DNA of 64,000 bases, from the NCBI RefSeq assembly GCF_009725235.1, contig NZ_WJFC01000058.1, positions 1 through 64,000 of the forward strand. The letters run 5' to 3'. A program made the translations under genes and the position numbers. Source of the stretch: Scytonema sp. UIC 10036 (GTDB lineage: Bacteria; Cyanobacteriota; Cyanobacteriia; Cyanobacteriales; Nostocaceae). The notes under the pieces are model-generated. The model saw only the letters and a list, made by a program, of their open reading frames with translations. It made no database searches and had not been told where the DNA came from. This document shows positions 9,123 to 19,319 of this stretch, piece after piece. Every line of letters begins with the position of its first letter. The stretch's first letter is position 1.

Positions 9123-10745
9123 ATGGCTGAGACTGTGTACGTTAATCCAACAGCAGGCAGTGACAGTGCGGCAGGTAGCCAACAAGCACCGTTAAAAACA
9201 ATCACCCAAGCTCTTAAGCGAGCTTCATCGGGTAGTCAGATTCAATTGGCAGAGGGTTATTACAATGCTGCTAGCGGTGAAATCTTTCCGCTTGATGTTC
9301 CCGTTGCTGTCACGATTATAGGAAATGAAAGTAATAAAGGTAGTCATGTGTTGATTGAAGGGAGTGGTGAATATCGCAGCCCTACCTTAGCAAAGCAAAA
9401 TGTTACCTTCATCTTGTCCTCCAATGTTACAGAACTTCGAGGCATAACCGTCACAAATCAGGCTAACCGTGGAGTTGGTGTTTGGATTGAATCAATTGCT
9501 TGTACCATTTCTAATTGTACTTTCATCAATTGTAACCGTGACGGTGTTTTTGCCTCTGGTAATGCTCATGTCACCATTACTGGTAGTTTATTTGCACAGA
9601 ACGCTACCAATTGCATTTCCATTTTTCGCGACACTCAAGGAGATATTATAGGTAATATATTATATAAATCTGGTTTTGGTATGGTGATTGGCGATCGCGC
9701 TTCTCCCATTCTTACAGAAAATCATATTTACGAAAATCGCTCTGGAATTGTTGTCTCCGGTGATGCCCGCCCAGTATTGCGAAATAATATCAGTGAAAGA
9801 AATACTGAAGATGGTCTAACTGTAATTTCTAACGCCTTACCAGATTTAGGCAATACAAATGATTATGGAGGCAACATTTTGCGCCTCAATGGTAAGTTCG
9901 ATTTGCAAAATTCTGGTTCTCACAGACTATTAGCTGTCGGCAATCAAGTAGACCCAGGTAAAATCAAGGGATACGTAGAATTAGTTTACAATCAAGCTCC
10001 TACATTGACTCCTAAACCAACATCCGTTTTTACCCAGATACCAAAACCCATACCCGCACTTCCTCAAGCACCTCCAGCCTTACCTGCGTTGCCACAAACT
10101 TCTATACCTACACTCATTTCTACGCCTGTTTCCACACCTATACCTAATTTTACATCTTTTGCATCTCCGCTCAAAGGATTAATTGATATTAAGAATCATT
10201 GGGCGGAGGAGTTTATTCAGAAATTATTTAAGTTGGAAATAGTCGTTGGTTTTCGCGATCGCACTTTCAAACCAGATGCTACCATGACGCGATCGCAATA
10301 TGCTGCAATAGTAGTAAAAGCATTTAATCCACCTCCGAAACGGCAAGCGGTAGACTTTAAAGATGTGCCGGGGAGTTTTTGGGCTTATAAGGCAATACAG
10401 CAGGCATATGAAGGGCAGTTTATCTCAGCTTTTCCCAATAATACTTTCCGTCCCCATCTCAATATGAAACGATTGCAAGTGATTGTCTCTCTCGTCAATG
10501 GATTGGAATTAAGCACCGATAATTTTACTGCCAACAACGTTTATACTGATTGGGAAAAAATCCCAGAGTTTAAAAAGAGAGAGATAGTTATTGCTACGCA
10601 AAGAAGAATGGTTGTTAACTTTCCCAATCCAAAACATCTCAATCCCAACCGAGATGCTACCCGTGCTGAAGTGGCAGTTATGGTTTATCAAGCATTAGTG
10701 GATGTCCGTCAAGAAGAGGCGATTAACTCTCCTTATATAATATAG
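9123..10745 (+). CDS. Right-handed beta-helix (DUF1565/NosD-like) protein with SLH domains
   Basis: A 540-residue protein. Residues 1-285 begin with YVNPTAGSDSAAGSQQAP, the DUF1565 signature, and continue as parallel beta-helix repeats (ITGSLFAQNATNCI, NHIYENRSGIVVSGDAR). Residues 293-345 are a Pro/Thr-rich linker. Residues about 350-535 hold three S-layer-homology segments (DIKNHWAEEFIQKL, DVPGSFWAYKAIQQAYE, TRAEVAVMVYQAL). SLH domains bind secondary polymers or peptidoglycan, so this is probably an envelope carbohydrate-binding or -cleaving protein. The frame is open from 8988, but family members start at the equivalent of ATG 9123. No signal peptide is obvious from that start, which is odd for an SLH protein; the upstream start would add a weak hydrophobic stretch. 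Confidence 0.85.
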   Translation: MAETVYVNPTAGSDSAAGSQQAPLKTITQALKRASSGSQIQLAEGYYNAASGEIFPLDVPVAVTIIGNESNKGSHVLIEGSGEYRSPTLAKQNVTFILSSNVTELRGITVTNQANRGVGVWIESIACTISNCTFINCNRDGVFASGNAHVTITGSLFAQNATNCISIFRDTQGDIIGNILYKSGFGMVIGDRASPILTENHIYENRSGIVVSGDARPVLRNNISERNTEDGLTVISNALPDLGNTNDYGGNILRLNGKFDLQNSGSHRLLAVGNQVDPGKIKGYVELVYNQAPTLTPKPTSVFTQIPKPIPALPQAPPALPALPQTSIPTLISTPVSTPIPNFTSFASPLKGLIDIKNHWAEEFIQKLFKLEIVVGFRDRTFKPDATMTRSQYAAIVVKAFNPPPKRQAVDFKDVPGSFWAYKAIQQAYEGQFISAFPNNTFRPHLNMKRLQVIVSLVNGLELSTDNFTANNVYTDWEKIPEFKKREIVIATQRRMVVNFPNPKHLNPNRDATRAEVAVMVYQALVDVRQEEAINSPYII

Positions 10746-10870
10746 GGATTTTTACTCAATACTATAAAATCTTACTGGTTTTGAAAAAAAGTTCTTCTAT
10801 CAAATGATATGTTCGCAAGAAACTGCAAAGGCAGTATTTCTAGCAGGTAGAATAGGGGTAAATTCGTGAC

Positions 10871-13570
10871 ATGACGGGGACTGTACGTAAAGAAAATTAT
10901 ATGCGCTCTCGATTGCTACCTTATGGAGTTGCGATTCTGGCAGCGACAGTCGCCTTTCTGCTAACACAACTGCTTCTACCGCAACTCAATCCTCTTATAT
11001 TTCCGCTATTTTTTGCTGCTGTTGCAGCTACTGCTTGGTATGGGGGTTTGAAACCGGGATTGCTCGCGATCGCCTTGTCTGTTGTTTACAGCGGCTACTT
11101 CTTTATTGAGCCGATGCACTCATTTGCCATTACTAGTATAAATCTCTTAGTGCAATTGTTTGCATTCTCGCTAGTGTCATTTTTTATCGCGTTACTTTGC
11201 ACGCAATTACGGCTTGCCAACCAAAAAACCAAGGCAAACTTAAGGGCGCTGCGGGAAGCCAATCTGCGAATTACGCGGACTTTGGAAAGCACGAGAGATG
11301 CTTTTGTAGCGGTTAACCGTGACTGGCGGATCGTTTACCAAAATGCGGAAGCCGAGAGAATTAACAGCAAACCTCGTACAGAAGTCATTGGTAAGACTTA
11401 CTGGGAGGAGTGGCCTGTATCGGTAGGAACAAACTTAGAATATCAGTATCGACGGGCAATGGTAGAACAGATTCCCGTCCACTTTGAGCATCACTTCTAC
11501 CAAGCTCCCAGATATAATCTGTGGCTTGAAATTGACGCTTATCCTCATGAAGATGGTCTTGACATTTTCTTCCGAGATATCACTCATCGCAAACAAGCAG
11601 AAGTTGCCTTGCGAGAGAGCGAGGAACGCATACAACTTGCTATTAAAGTGGCTCGGTTGGGAACTTGGCGCTACGACATCGACACAAATCTTGTGGAACT
11701 AGACGAAAGGATGCGCGAGATTTGGGGCGAGCCGAAGGATGCAGTCACAATTCCCCTTCCAAGAGTGATGGAACGGATACATCCTGATGATAGAACACGC
11801 TTATCGACTGCGATCGCAACAGCGCTCGATCCCGCGCTGTCAGGTAATTATGAAATTGATTACCGCATTGCGTGGGATGATGGCAGCGAGCGGTGGGTTT
11901 CAGCCAACGGGCAGGTACAATTCGAGGGAGATGGAGTCGCCCGACGAGCAGTTAGTTTCATTGGAACTGCACTTGATATTACCGAGCGCAAACAAACTGA
12001 AGCAACCCTGCGGCAAAGTGAAGAACGCTATCGTTATTTAGCAGAATCGATCCCGCAACTGGTTTGGACTGCCAACAGCGATGGAATACTGATTGATGTC
12101 AATCAACGCTGGTCAGATTTTACTGGGTTAACCCTAACCCAAGCACAAACCTTCGGCTGGGAAGCGATTGTACATCCTGATGATGTCCCAACTCTGAGCC
12201 AAAATTGGGTAGCCGCGCAACAGGCAGGTGCAAACTATCGAGCTGAAGGTCGAATGCGACGGGCAGATGGAGCTTATCGCTGGTATTTGCATCAAGCTGT
12301 ACCACTAAAAAACGAACAAGGGCAGGTTATTAAATGGTTTGGCACAGCAACAGATATCGAAGCTCAAAAACAACTTGACCAACAGCGCCAGTGGCTGCTC
12401 GAGCAAGAGCAAGCTGCCCGTGCGGAAGCTGAAACTGCTAACCGGATCAAAGATGAGTTTTTAGCAGTGTTATCTCACGAGTTGAGATCTCCCCTCAATC
12501 CTATCTTAGGTTGGTCTCAGTTACTCCTTAGCGGTAAGTTAGATGCAACAAAAACGGTTCAGGCGCTACAAACTATCGAGCGCAACGCCAAACTCCAAGC
12601 ACAACTGATTGAAGATTTATTAGACGTTTCTCGCATCCTACGTGGCAAACTGAGCCTTGAAATGGTACCCGTGAATTTGGCATTGACGATTGAAGCAGCT
12701 ATAGAAACAGTAAGATTGGCGGCTCAAGCCAAGTCCATTCAAATTGATACAGTCTTTGACTCAAAAATCACGCAAGTTTTAGGAGATTCAGCTAGATTAC
12801 AGCAAGTGATTTGGAATTTGCTGACTAACGCCGTTAAATTCACTTCACCGGGCGGACAGGTAGAAATTCGATTAGAGTCCATTGACTGGCAGGCTAAAAT
12901 TACAGTCAGCGATACGGGCAAAGGCATTCATCCTGACTTTCTGCCCTATGTGTTCGAGTACTTCCGTCAGGCAGATGCGACGACAACCAGGAAGTTTGGC
13001 GGATTGGGGTTAGGATTGGCGATTGTCCGTCACTTAGTCGAACTACATGGTGGTACTGTTCGAGCCGAAAGCCCAGGGGAAGGGCTTGGAGCTACTTTTA
13101 CTGTTGCTTTACCGCTTTTAGAAGACAAAAGCATAAAAAATGAAGATAATTCCTCTTGCGCCATAGATGAGGCATTACCTCTAAGTGGTGTGCAGGTGCT
13201 TGTTGTTGATGATGAGGCAGACTCAAGAGAGTTGATTGCTTTTATCTTAGAACAACGTGGTGCGATCGTCACAGAAGTTGCTTCCGCACTTGAAGCACTC
13301 CAAGTCATAGCAAAGATTCAACCTGATGTATTAGTCAGTGATATAGGGATGCCGGATATGGATGGCTATACGCTAATGCGACAAATCCGAGCAATGCCAA
13401 GCAAGCAAATTCATCAGATAAAAGCGATCGCTCTCACTGCTTACGCAGGAGAGATAAATCAGCAACAAGCACTTGCTGTGGGGTTTCAACGCCATATTGC
13501 CAAGCCAGTAGATCCCGATCGATTAGTTCAAGCGATCGTCAATCTGGTGAATTTGGCATCATCCCATTGA
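10871..13570 (+). CDS. Membrane hybrid histidine kinase (DUF4118-PAS-PAS-PAS-HisKA-HATPase-REC)
   Basis: An 899-residue sensor kinase. Residues 10-115 contain four closely spaced membrane helices of the KdpD-like DUF4118 type (AVAATAWYGGLKPGLLAI). Three PAS/PAC units follow (about 130-245, 250-370, 380-500). The HisKA box is AVLSHELRSPLNPILGW with His536. The ATPase shows an N box (NLLTNAVKF), G1 (DTGKGIH) and G2 (GGLGLGLAIV). A C-terminal receiver has the phospho-acceptor Asp824 in SDIGMPDMDG. It is predicted to autophosphorylate and pass phosphate to its own receiver. The start could also be ATG 10901. The gene converges on the split kinase at 13624, with 53 bp between them. Confidence 0.93.
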   Translation: MTGTVRKENYMRSRLLPYGVAILAATVAFLLTQLLLPQLNPLIFPLFFAAVAATAWYGGLKPGLLAIALSVVYSGYFFIEPMHSFAITSINLLVQLFAFSLVSFFIALLCTQLRLANQKTKANLRALREANLRITRTLESTRDAFVAVNRDWRIVYQNAEAERINSKPRTEVIGKTYWEEWPVSVGTNLEYQYRRAMVEQIPVHFEHHFYQAPRYNLWLEIDAYPHEDGLDIFFRDITHRKQAEVALRESEERIQLAIKVARLGTWRYDIDTNLVELDERMREIWGEPKDAVTIPLPRVMERIHPDDRTRLSTAIATALDPALSGNYEIDYRIAWDDGSERWVSANGQVQFEGDGVARRAVSFIGTALDITERKQTEATLRQSEERYRYLAESIPQLVWTANSDGILIDVNQRWSDFTGLTLTQAQTFGWEAIVHPDDVPTLSQNWVAAQQAGANYRAEGRMRRADGAYRWYLHQAVPLKNEQGQVIKWFGTATDIEAQKQLDQQRQWLLEQEQAARAEAETANRIKDEFLAVLSHELRSPLNPILGWSQLLLSGKLDATKTVQALQTIERNAKLQAQLIEDLLDVSRILRGKLSLEMVPVNLALTIEAAIETVRLAAQAKSIQIDTVFDSKITQVLGDSARLQQVIWNLLTNAVKFTSPGGQVEIRLESIDWQAKITVSDTGKGIHPDFLPYVFEYFRQADATTTRKFGGLGLGLAIVRHLVELHGGTVRAESPGEGLGATFTVALPLLEDKSIKNEDNSSCAIDEALPLSGVQVLVVDDEADSRELIAFILEQRGAIVTEVASALEALQVIAKIQPDVLVSDIGMPDMDGYTLMRQIRAMPSKQIHQIKAIALTAYAGEINQQQALAVGFQRHIAKPVDPDRLVQAIVNLVNLASSH

Positions 13571-13623
13571 AAATGGGAAAAGCATATGACATGAACTTGG
13601 GTAGGTTGAGTTTCATATTTGTA

Positions 13624-15503
13624 CTAGTTTGTTTTGAGAACAAACTGTAACTTTTTCAATAATTCATTCGATGTGTAAGGCTTTGATAAAAAGGTTGTGA
13701 TGCTGTTCCCAAAAATTTTAGCCATCTGAGAAATCCACACAAGTCCGCTGATACCAATAATCTTAAGCTGTGGATTAATTTTTTTTAACACTCTAATCGT
13801 AGTTGAACCATCCATTGACGACATCATCATATCAATTAACACAACACTAATTTCTTTCTGATGTTGTGTATACAGCCTTACTGCCTCAATTCCATCCTTA
13901 GCAATTAAAACCCGATATCCATAGGTTTCCAACACAGTTTTAGTCACCTCACAAATTGAATCTTCGTCATCAACAAAAAGAACCAACTGTTCAAACCCAA
14001 CTGGTAATTTATCATTATGTGTGAAGCAACTTTCTGTTTGATTTGTTAGCGTTACAGGCAAGTACACCTGAAATTCTGTTCCCTTTCCGACCTCACTAAC
14101 AACGTTGACAAAACCCCCGTGACTTTTCACAATGCCTATGACAGTTGAAAGACCAAGCCCCGTGCCTTTGCCGACTTCTTTTGTTGTAAAAAATGGTTCA
14201 AAAATTCGCTCGATAATTTCTCTTTCTATCCCACATCCTGTATCAGATACTGTAATAACAACGTATAAACCCTCCTTAGCCTCAATATTCATTCGGGCAT
14301 AACGAGCATCAATCCAAAGATTTTTGGCAGAAATTTCGAGGATACCACCATTAGGCATAGCATCACGAGCATTAATGCAAAGATTCATCAGGAGTTGGTG
14401 CAGTTGGGTTGCATTGCTTTTGATAGTCCAAAGGTTTTGTGCTATTACATTGCTGCGAACTTCTATACTTTTGGGAAATGTCTGTTTAATAATATGCTCA
14501 ACTTCTGAGATAATCTGTTCTACGTGTAAGGTTGTACGCTCACCGTCAACACCGCGTGCAAATGACAGGACCTGTTTTACCAAATTTACCCCACGTTGTA
14601 TATTTGTTTTAACAATCGAAAGCCACTGCTGACTTTGTTCATCCAAAAGTTTCCTTTCTAAAAGTTGAACGCTCAGTAGCATTGGTGTGAAGGTATTGTT
14701 GAGGTCATGAGCAATACCGCTTGCTAAAGTACCGATACTTTCTAGGCGCTGAACTCGGAGAAACTGTACTTCAAGTTGTTTTTTCTCGGTAATGTCAGTG
14801 TTAACTGTAAGAATAGATACTGGCTGCCCATCTTCATCATAGACTAAAGTCCAACGGCTTGCGACGATAATTTCCTGACCTTCCTTGGTGATCTGACGTA
14901 ACTCTCCTTGCCATGAGCCACACTCAGCTAAACTTGTTTGAATATCTTGAAGTTGAGTCATAGTTTTGCGTTTGTATAAAAGCTCATTAACATTCTTACC
15001 TATCGCTTCTGTTGCGCTCCATCCGTACAGACGTTCAGCGCCTTTGTTCCAAAATCGGATTTGGTTGTCAAACAATTGAATTTGGTTATTCAAGTCTCGC
15101 ACGAGAATCGCATCTGTCGTAATATCAAGCAGTTTGGCTTGTTCGCGGATTTTCTGTTCTGCTTGCTCGCGCTCCTCTTGTGCTTGTTTGCGATCGCTAA
15201 TATCAATAATAAAGCCAACCATGCGAGCAATATTGCCTGCACTGTCTAAAACAAAGTACCCTTTATCCTCAACTGTGATGTAAGTACCATCTTTGCGAAG
15301 GACGCGATATTCTAGATGAAATGGCTTTTTTGTGGATAAAACGTGGTTAATTTCTCGATTAAATAAGTTTTTATCTTGGGGATGAACGAGCTCTTGCCAG
15401 TGGTTCAAATCTCCTGACATTTCCTCTAGAGTATAGCCTAATATCTGCTCTAAGTTGCCTCCATAGGTAACTTCATGAGTATGAGGGTTTGAGGCAGTTA
15501 ACC
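13624..15503 (-). pseudogene. Hybrid histidine kinase, 3' part (PAS-PAS-HisKA-HATPase-REC) cut off by IS607-like insertion
   Basis: Translation from an internal ATG at 15420 gives 598 residues, but the same frame is open upstream to the junction at about 15503 (LTASNPHTHEVTYGGN...LGYTLEE), where the first PAS domain is cut. Downstream are a second PAS, the H box SGIAHDLNNTFTPML, the N box NLCINARDAMPNGG, G1 [10 protein letters not shown]2 [11 protein letters not shown], and a receiver with Asp in VVLIDMMMSSMDG. The missing N-terminal half is at 17947-18502. A shortened kinase from the internal ATG may still be made, but without its own promoter. Confidence 0.85.
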
Positions 15504-15559
15504 AAAAATCTTGAGAAAGTTAGATAATTCTATAGAAAGCAACGTAAAATCTCTAGAAA

Positions 15560-16160
15560 ATGAAAAAATACTTAGCGATTGGAGAGGTCGCAAAACTCAA
15601 AGGGGTAAGAGTAGAAACTGCTCATAATTGGACAAACTCAGGAAAATTGGAGTTGATCACAACAGATGGAGGGCATAGGCGATATCCTATTGAACAGTTT
15701 CTTGCCCAATCCAACCAAGAATCTAGAATAACTATTCTTTATGCATTCGTTACGTTCTCACGACCAAAAAGAAGACTTGGAGCGGAGCGTGTCAAGTTCT
15801 ACAATCTTTTTATCCCAATGCCGAACTTATTAAAGATTTGGTTCGGGGACTTAACTATAAAAAGAAGGGATTGACACGTGTTATTACCTTGATAACTCAA
15901 GGATTAGTAGCAGAATTAGTGATTACTCATAAAGATAGGCTATTAAGATTTGGGAGCACCTTGTCTTTTCACTATGCGAACAGTTTGGAACGAAAGTGAC
16001 GATACGATTGGCAGCCAACAGAGACGACCTTTGAACAAGACTTAGCGACTGATGTATTGGAGATTATCACAGTTTTCTCAGCGCGTCTTTATGGCTCCCG
16101 TAGTCGAAAAACCTCAAAATCATGAGAGAACTGCACGAGATATCTTGGCAAGATATTTAA
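15560..16160 (+). pseudogene. tnpA: IS607-type TnpA (MerR-like HTH + serine recombinase), frameshifted
   Basis: The first 50 residues are the MerR-like DNA-binding domain (LAIGEVAKLKGVRVETAHNW, GHRRYPIEQFL). The serine recombinase domain starts with ITILYAFV and then breaks: SHDQKEDLER, NYKKKGLTRVITLITQG, ELVITHKDRLLRFG and LATDVLEIITVFSARLYGSRS occur in successive different frames. Normal IS607 TnpA is about 190-200 residues. At least three frameshifts make this copy inactive, so the element can only be moved by a related recombinase. Confidence 0.85.
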
Positions 16161-16169
16161 AAAAATCTG

Positions 16170-17945
16170 GTGTTGACCTTGCCAAATCTCTCTATATCTG
16201 TGATAGGATTTATAGACGCGCACGCATTGGATGTTAGTGTGGCAGAATCAACCAAAAGCTATACAGACCAAATAGATTTTTGGCATTGGGGAGAATTATT
16301 TACTATTTCCAATTTAATGGATTCTGCCCGCCATCATTGCCTGTCCATGATTTTGGTAGGAAAAAGCAAGCTTGATTGTAATAAAGAATTACAACGCTTA
16401 TTCAATATCAACAAGCGATACAGCAATTCCATATATACTGAAGTTCAAGGAATTGTCACCAATGTTAACAAGAACAGAGCCAATCACATCAAATTCTTAG
16501 AAGGTCAGATTAAATCGATAAAATCGGATATGAAAAAACGTTCTAAGCAAATTAAAGAATTCGCCAAACAAGAAAATATCTTAAAAAATCAGAAAAAAGG
16601 ATTTAAAACCAGTAAAACCAAAATCAAAAAGGCGTGTAGCATTTACGCAAGGCAACGTCAAACAACGCAACTCCAAGACGCGAAATTTGGATTACATCAA
16701 AAGAAGCGTCGATTGCACCTACTACAGTCACAATTAGCTCATTTGAAGTCCACATCACCAAAGTATGTATTACCAGACAATGACAGCTTTATATTGGTTG
16801 GCAGCAAGGACGAGTCATCAGGCAATCAATTAGCACAATTTGATTACATTGAAAAAACTGATAACTTTGTGCTTTCTATCCGTACTCCCTACGCGCTAGA
16901 AGAAAGATTGGGTGGCGACTACATTCGGATTGATGGATTGAACTTTAAGTATGGCAAACACAATCTGGTTGAATCTATCTCAGAACGTTGCTATAAGGTA
17001 AAAACTAAGGACGGAACCGAGAAGTGGGCAATTGGTTATAGTGCCGTCACGCTCCGATTCTATTGGAAAGATAATTGTTGGTACGTTGCCGCCACAACGG
17101 ATGTCAACCTACCAGAAATTACATCAGAGTATTTGTCTGGTTATGTAGGTGTTGACTTAAATGCAGATTCTATTGGTTGGGCAGTATGTGATGTCCAAGG
17201 TAATTTATTAGAATATGGAGATTATAAATTAGATTTACATTCCACTAGCTCCGATCGGAGGGAAGCTATCCTGAGAGATGCTGCAACATTTATTGCACTC
17301 AAAGCTAAAAAATACAATTTTCCAGTTGGATCTGAGAATTTGGATTTTTCGGAAAAGAAGAAGCAACTCAAGGAGAAAGGGAAAAAATATGCCAGGATGC
17401 TTTCATCATTTGGTTATACGCAATGGAACGAGGCTCTAGATAATGCGTGCTCAAAATATGGGATTTATCATAAGAAAGTGAATCCGGCTTTTAGCAGCAC
17501 GATTGGAATGCTCAAATTCATGTCTATGTATGGCATGAATTCAGCGTCATCAGCAGCATTTGTTATTGCTCGTCGTGGTAGAAGATTTTCCGAACGATTG
17601 CCAAAACAACATCATTTACTTCATTCCAAGTCCGCCTATACCGATAAAAAGGTAAAGCACGTTTGGTCGCATTGGAGTAAAGTCGCCAAGAGTGTCAAAG
17701 GCACTCCTCGGCACCAATATTTTAATGCTCGTCCTCACAGGACACGAGTGGTTACGAGTCATTGTCACCCTACTTACTCTGTAGGTGGGGATGGACTTTT
17801 GCTCAATCCAATTCAATTGGAGCTATTCGAGCTTGGTGAAAACCCAAGGGGAAATGACACAGTAACCGTTGCTGTATCTAGGTCTAGAAAACCTCGTAGA
17901 TGTGGGCAAACTTCATTTACCCAGATTTCTCTAGATTTAAATTAG
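16170..17945 (+). CDS. tnpB: TnpB-like RNA-guided nuclease/accessory protein of the IS607-like element
   Basis: A 591-residue TnpB-family protein. Residues about 100-180 are a Lys-rich coiled segment (KKRSKQIKEFAKQ). The RuvC-like core shows GVDLNADSIGWAVCD (first Asp) and the conserved NFPVGSENLDFS (Glu). The third acidic position, near GMNSASSAAFVIARRG, is not obvious. I see no CxxC zinc finger. The start is uncertain: GTG 16170 opens the frame, but the first 40 residues may come from decay of the tnpA/tnpB junction. TnpB proteins of IS200/605 and IS607 elements use a guide RNA from the 3' end of the gene, so such an RNA would be expected around 17800-17946. Confidence 0.8.
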   Translation: MLTLPNLSISVIGFIDAHALDVSVAESTKSYTDQIDFWHWGELFTISNLMDSARHHCLSMILVGKSKLDCNKELQRLFNINKRYSNSIYTEVQGIVTNVNKNRANHIKFLEGQIKSIKSDMKKRSKQIKEFAKQENILKNQKKGFKTSKTKIKKACSIYARQRQTTQLQDAKFGLHQKKRRLHLLQSQLAHLKSTSPKYVLPDNDSFILVGSKDESSGNQLAQFDYIEKTDNFVLSIRTPYALEERLGGDYIRIDGLNFKYGKHNLVESISERCYKVKTKDGTEKWAIGYSAVTLRFYWKDNCWYVAATTDVNLPEITSEYLSGYVGVDLNADSIGWAVCDVQGNLLEYGDYKLDLHSTSSDRREAILRDAATFIALKAKKYNFPVGSENLDFSEKKKQLKEKGKKYARMLSSFGYTQWNEALDNACSKYGIYHKKVNPAFSSTIGMLKFMSMYGMNSASSAAFVIARRGRRFSERLPKQHHLLHSKSAYTDKKVKHVWSHWSKVAKSVKGTPRHQYFNARPHRTRVVTSHCHPTYSVGGDGLLLNPIQLELFELGENPRGNDTVTVAVSRSRKPRRCGQTSFTQISLDLN

Positions 17946-17946
17946 C

Positions 17947-18502
17947 GGTTCCAGTCGTAGAGCATCTGACCACTCGCCTGAATGAGTGCTTCATAGCGGT
18001 TTTTCCACTCGGTTAATTCATCTGTTTGGCGTCGGAGTTCTTCTTCTACCCGCTTGCGCTCAAAAATCTCTACCTCCAGAAGCTGATTTTGCTCCGTAAG
18101 TCTTTTCGTTAGGTTTTGCAGCCGCAAGTGAATATTGACGCGAGCTAAAACTTCTTCATGTTCTAAGGACTTAGTGATGTAATCTACTGCTCCAAGTTTT
18201 AATCCTTTGACTTTATCTACCTTATCAGTGATTGCCGTCAAGAAAATGACAGGAATATCTTGAGTGGTTTGATTGGTTTTTAAGCGACGGCAAGTTTCAA
18301 AACCGTCCATTTCCGGCATAAGTACATCTAACAAAATCAGGTTTGGAGGGGCATATTCTGCCATTTCAATTGCACTTTCGCCATCTTCTGCCACCACAAC
18401 TTTAAACCCAGAATCTTCTAAAAAATAGAACAACATTTGTAAATTATTAGGGGTGTCATCGACAATTAAGATGACACCTTTTTCATAATTATTAAAACTC
18501 AT
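17947..18502 (-). pseudogene. Hybrid kinase 5' part (receiver + start of PAS), cut by IS607-like insertion
   Basis: The ATG at 18502 follows AGAGG. A complete receiver domain (VILIVDDTPNNLQMLFYFL; acceptor Asp in LILLDVLMPEMDG) is followed by a coiled linker (LTEQNQLLEVEIFERKRVEE) and the first residues of a PAS domain (RYEALIQASGQMLYDWN), where the insertion occurs; a stop comes from element DNA at 17942-17944. The usual KP of the receiver is KS here (YITKSLEHEE). It belongs with 13624-15503 as one REC-PAS-PAS-kinase-REC gene. The leftover could act as a stand-alone receiver. Confidence 0.85.
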
Positions 18503-18545
18503 TGAAACCTCTTAATATTTTTAAGTCTTAAGTTTTTTTTAAAAT

Positions 18546-18999
18546 TCCCGAATTTGTTTTCCTTTAAAACCTTTTGCTAGTTGGCGCAGATGCATGGCAA
18601 ACGGCAATCATTAATCAGATTGAGGAGGTGTTCGCCGCACTGATGAATAATGCTCAAACCGTTCTTTTGATGATCTATTATTGTTTTGCCTTTTTTGAGG
18701 ATTTGAGCATAACCCAAAATCCCATTAAGTGGAGTGCGGAGTTCGTGGCTCATGTTATCTAAAAACTGACTTTTGACTCGGTCAAGTTCTGCTAACGCTT
18801 CAGCCCGTTTGCATTCCATTTCCAAACCACGGGTGTTGGCGATCGCTGTCGCTATCTGACTTGCAACTAAGGCTATTGACCAACTACTGACCGAACCCAA
18901 GGGGGTTTTTGACCAATCAAGCGATCGCATCAGCGCTCCCATCTCCCCACCGCCCGCCAGACAATCTTCCGGTTTAGCCGTCTTCACCTCATAAATCAC
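18546..18999 (-). pseudogene. Histidine kinase remnant (N-terminus, HisKA and tail only)
   Basis: From ATG 18999 it reads 140 residues: a kinase N-terminal signature ([20 protein letters not shown]), then directly [20 protein letters not shown] (end of a GAF domain), the H box [20 protein letters not shown], and [11 protein letters not shown], where homology stops. Downstream in another frame, [18 protein letters not shown] resembles a kinase tail. The GAF core, the ATPase domain and more are deleted. It lies just upstream of the split hybrid kinase on the same strand, so they were probably one signalling operon. Confidence 0.75.
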
Positions 19000-19319
19000 A
19001 AGTTATCCTCCTGTTTGGCGTGTGGCAATAACATTTAATTTCTTTCTAGTCTATTGTCCATGCACTAGTGACTTAGTTTAAGTTCAAATTACGCAATTTT
19101 CCGTAAACCCATTGAAAGTAACTGCTCACAGTTATAAGTATGTTTTGATGCGAGCTGCAATGATTGGGTTTTTGTCTGTCTAATCTAGAATGACTGAATT
19201 CTTACCTCCATCGCGATCGCAACGTCAGTATTAACTTCTTCATCCAACAGCTAACGCTCGTCTAACGCGTCTACAAGTGTCAAAATGTGTTAATGATTTA
19301 GTAGCAATTGATAACTGGG
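19000..19319 (+). other. Intergenic region upstream of the TetR gene
   Basis: 320 bp between the kinase remnant and the TetR gene. It contains one GCGATCGC (about 19214) and AT-rich sequence that must hold the tetR promoter. I see no convincing -35/-10 pair and no RNA gene. Confidence 0.4.

Larger units (their letters stand above)
15504..17946 (+). mobile_element. IS607-like transposon (tnpA serine recombinase + tnpB) inside a hybrid kinase gene
   Basis: About 2.44 kb separate two halves of one kinase frame. Removing 15504-17946 joins CC (15502-15503) to GG (17947-17948) and restores, on the minus strand, ...MLYDWN-R-LTASNPHTHEV... in a single frame. There are no long terminal inverted repeats and no target duplication, as known for IS607, which uses a serine recombinase. 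It carries a broken tnpA and an open tnpB. End positions are good to about 2 bp. Confidence 0.85.

Noticed and set aside
16052..16237. Separate 61-residue gene between tnpA and tnpB
   Set aside because: It is the end of the frameshifted tnpA running into the start region of tnpB, not an independent gene.
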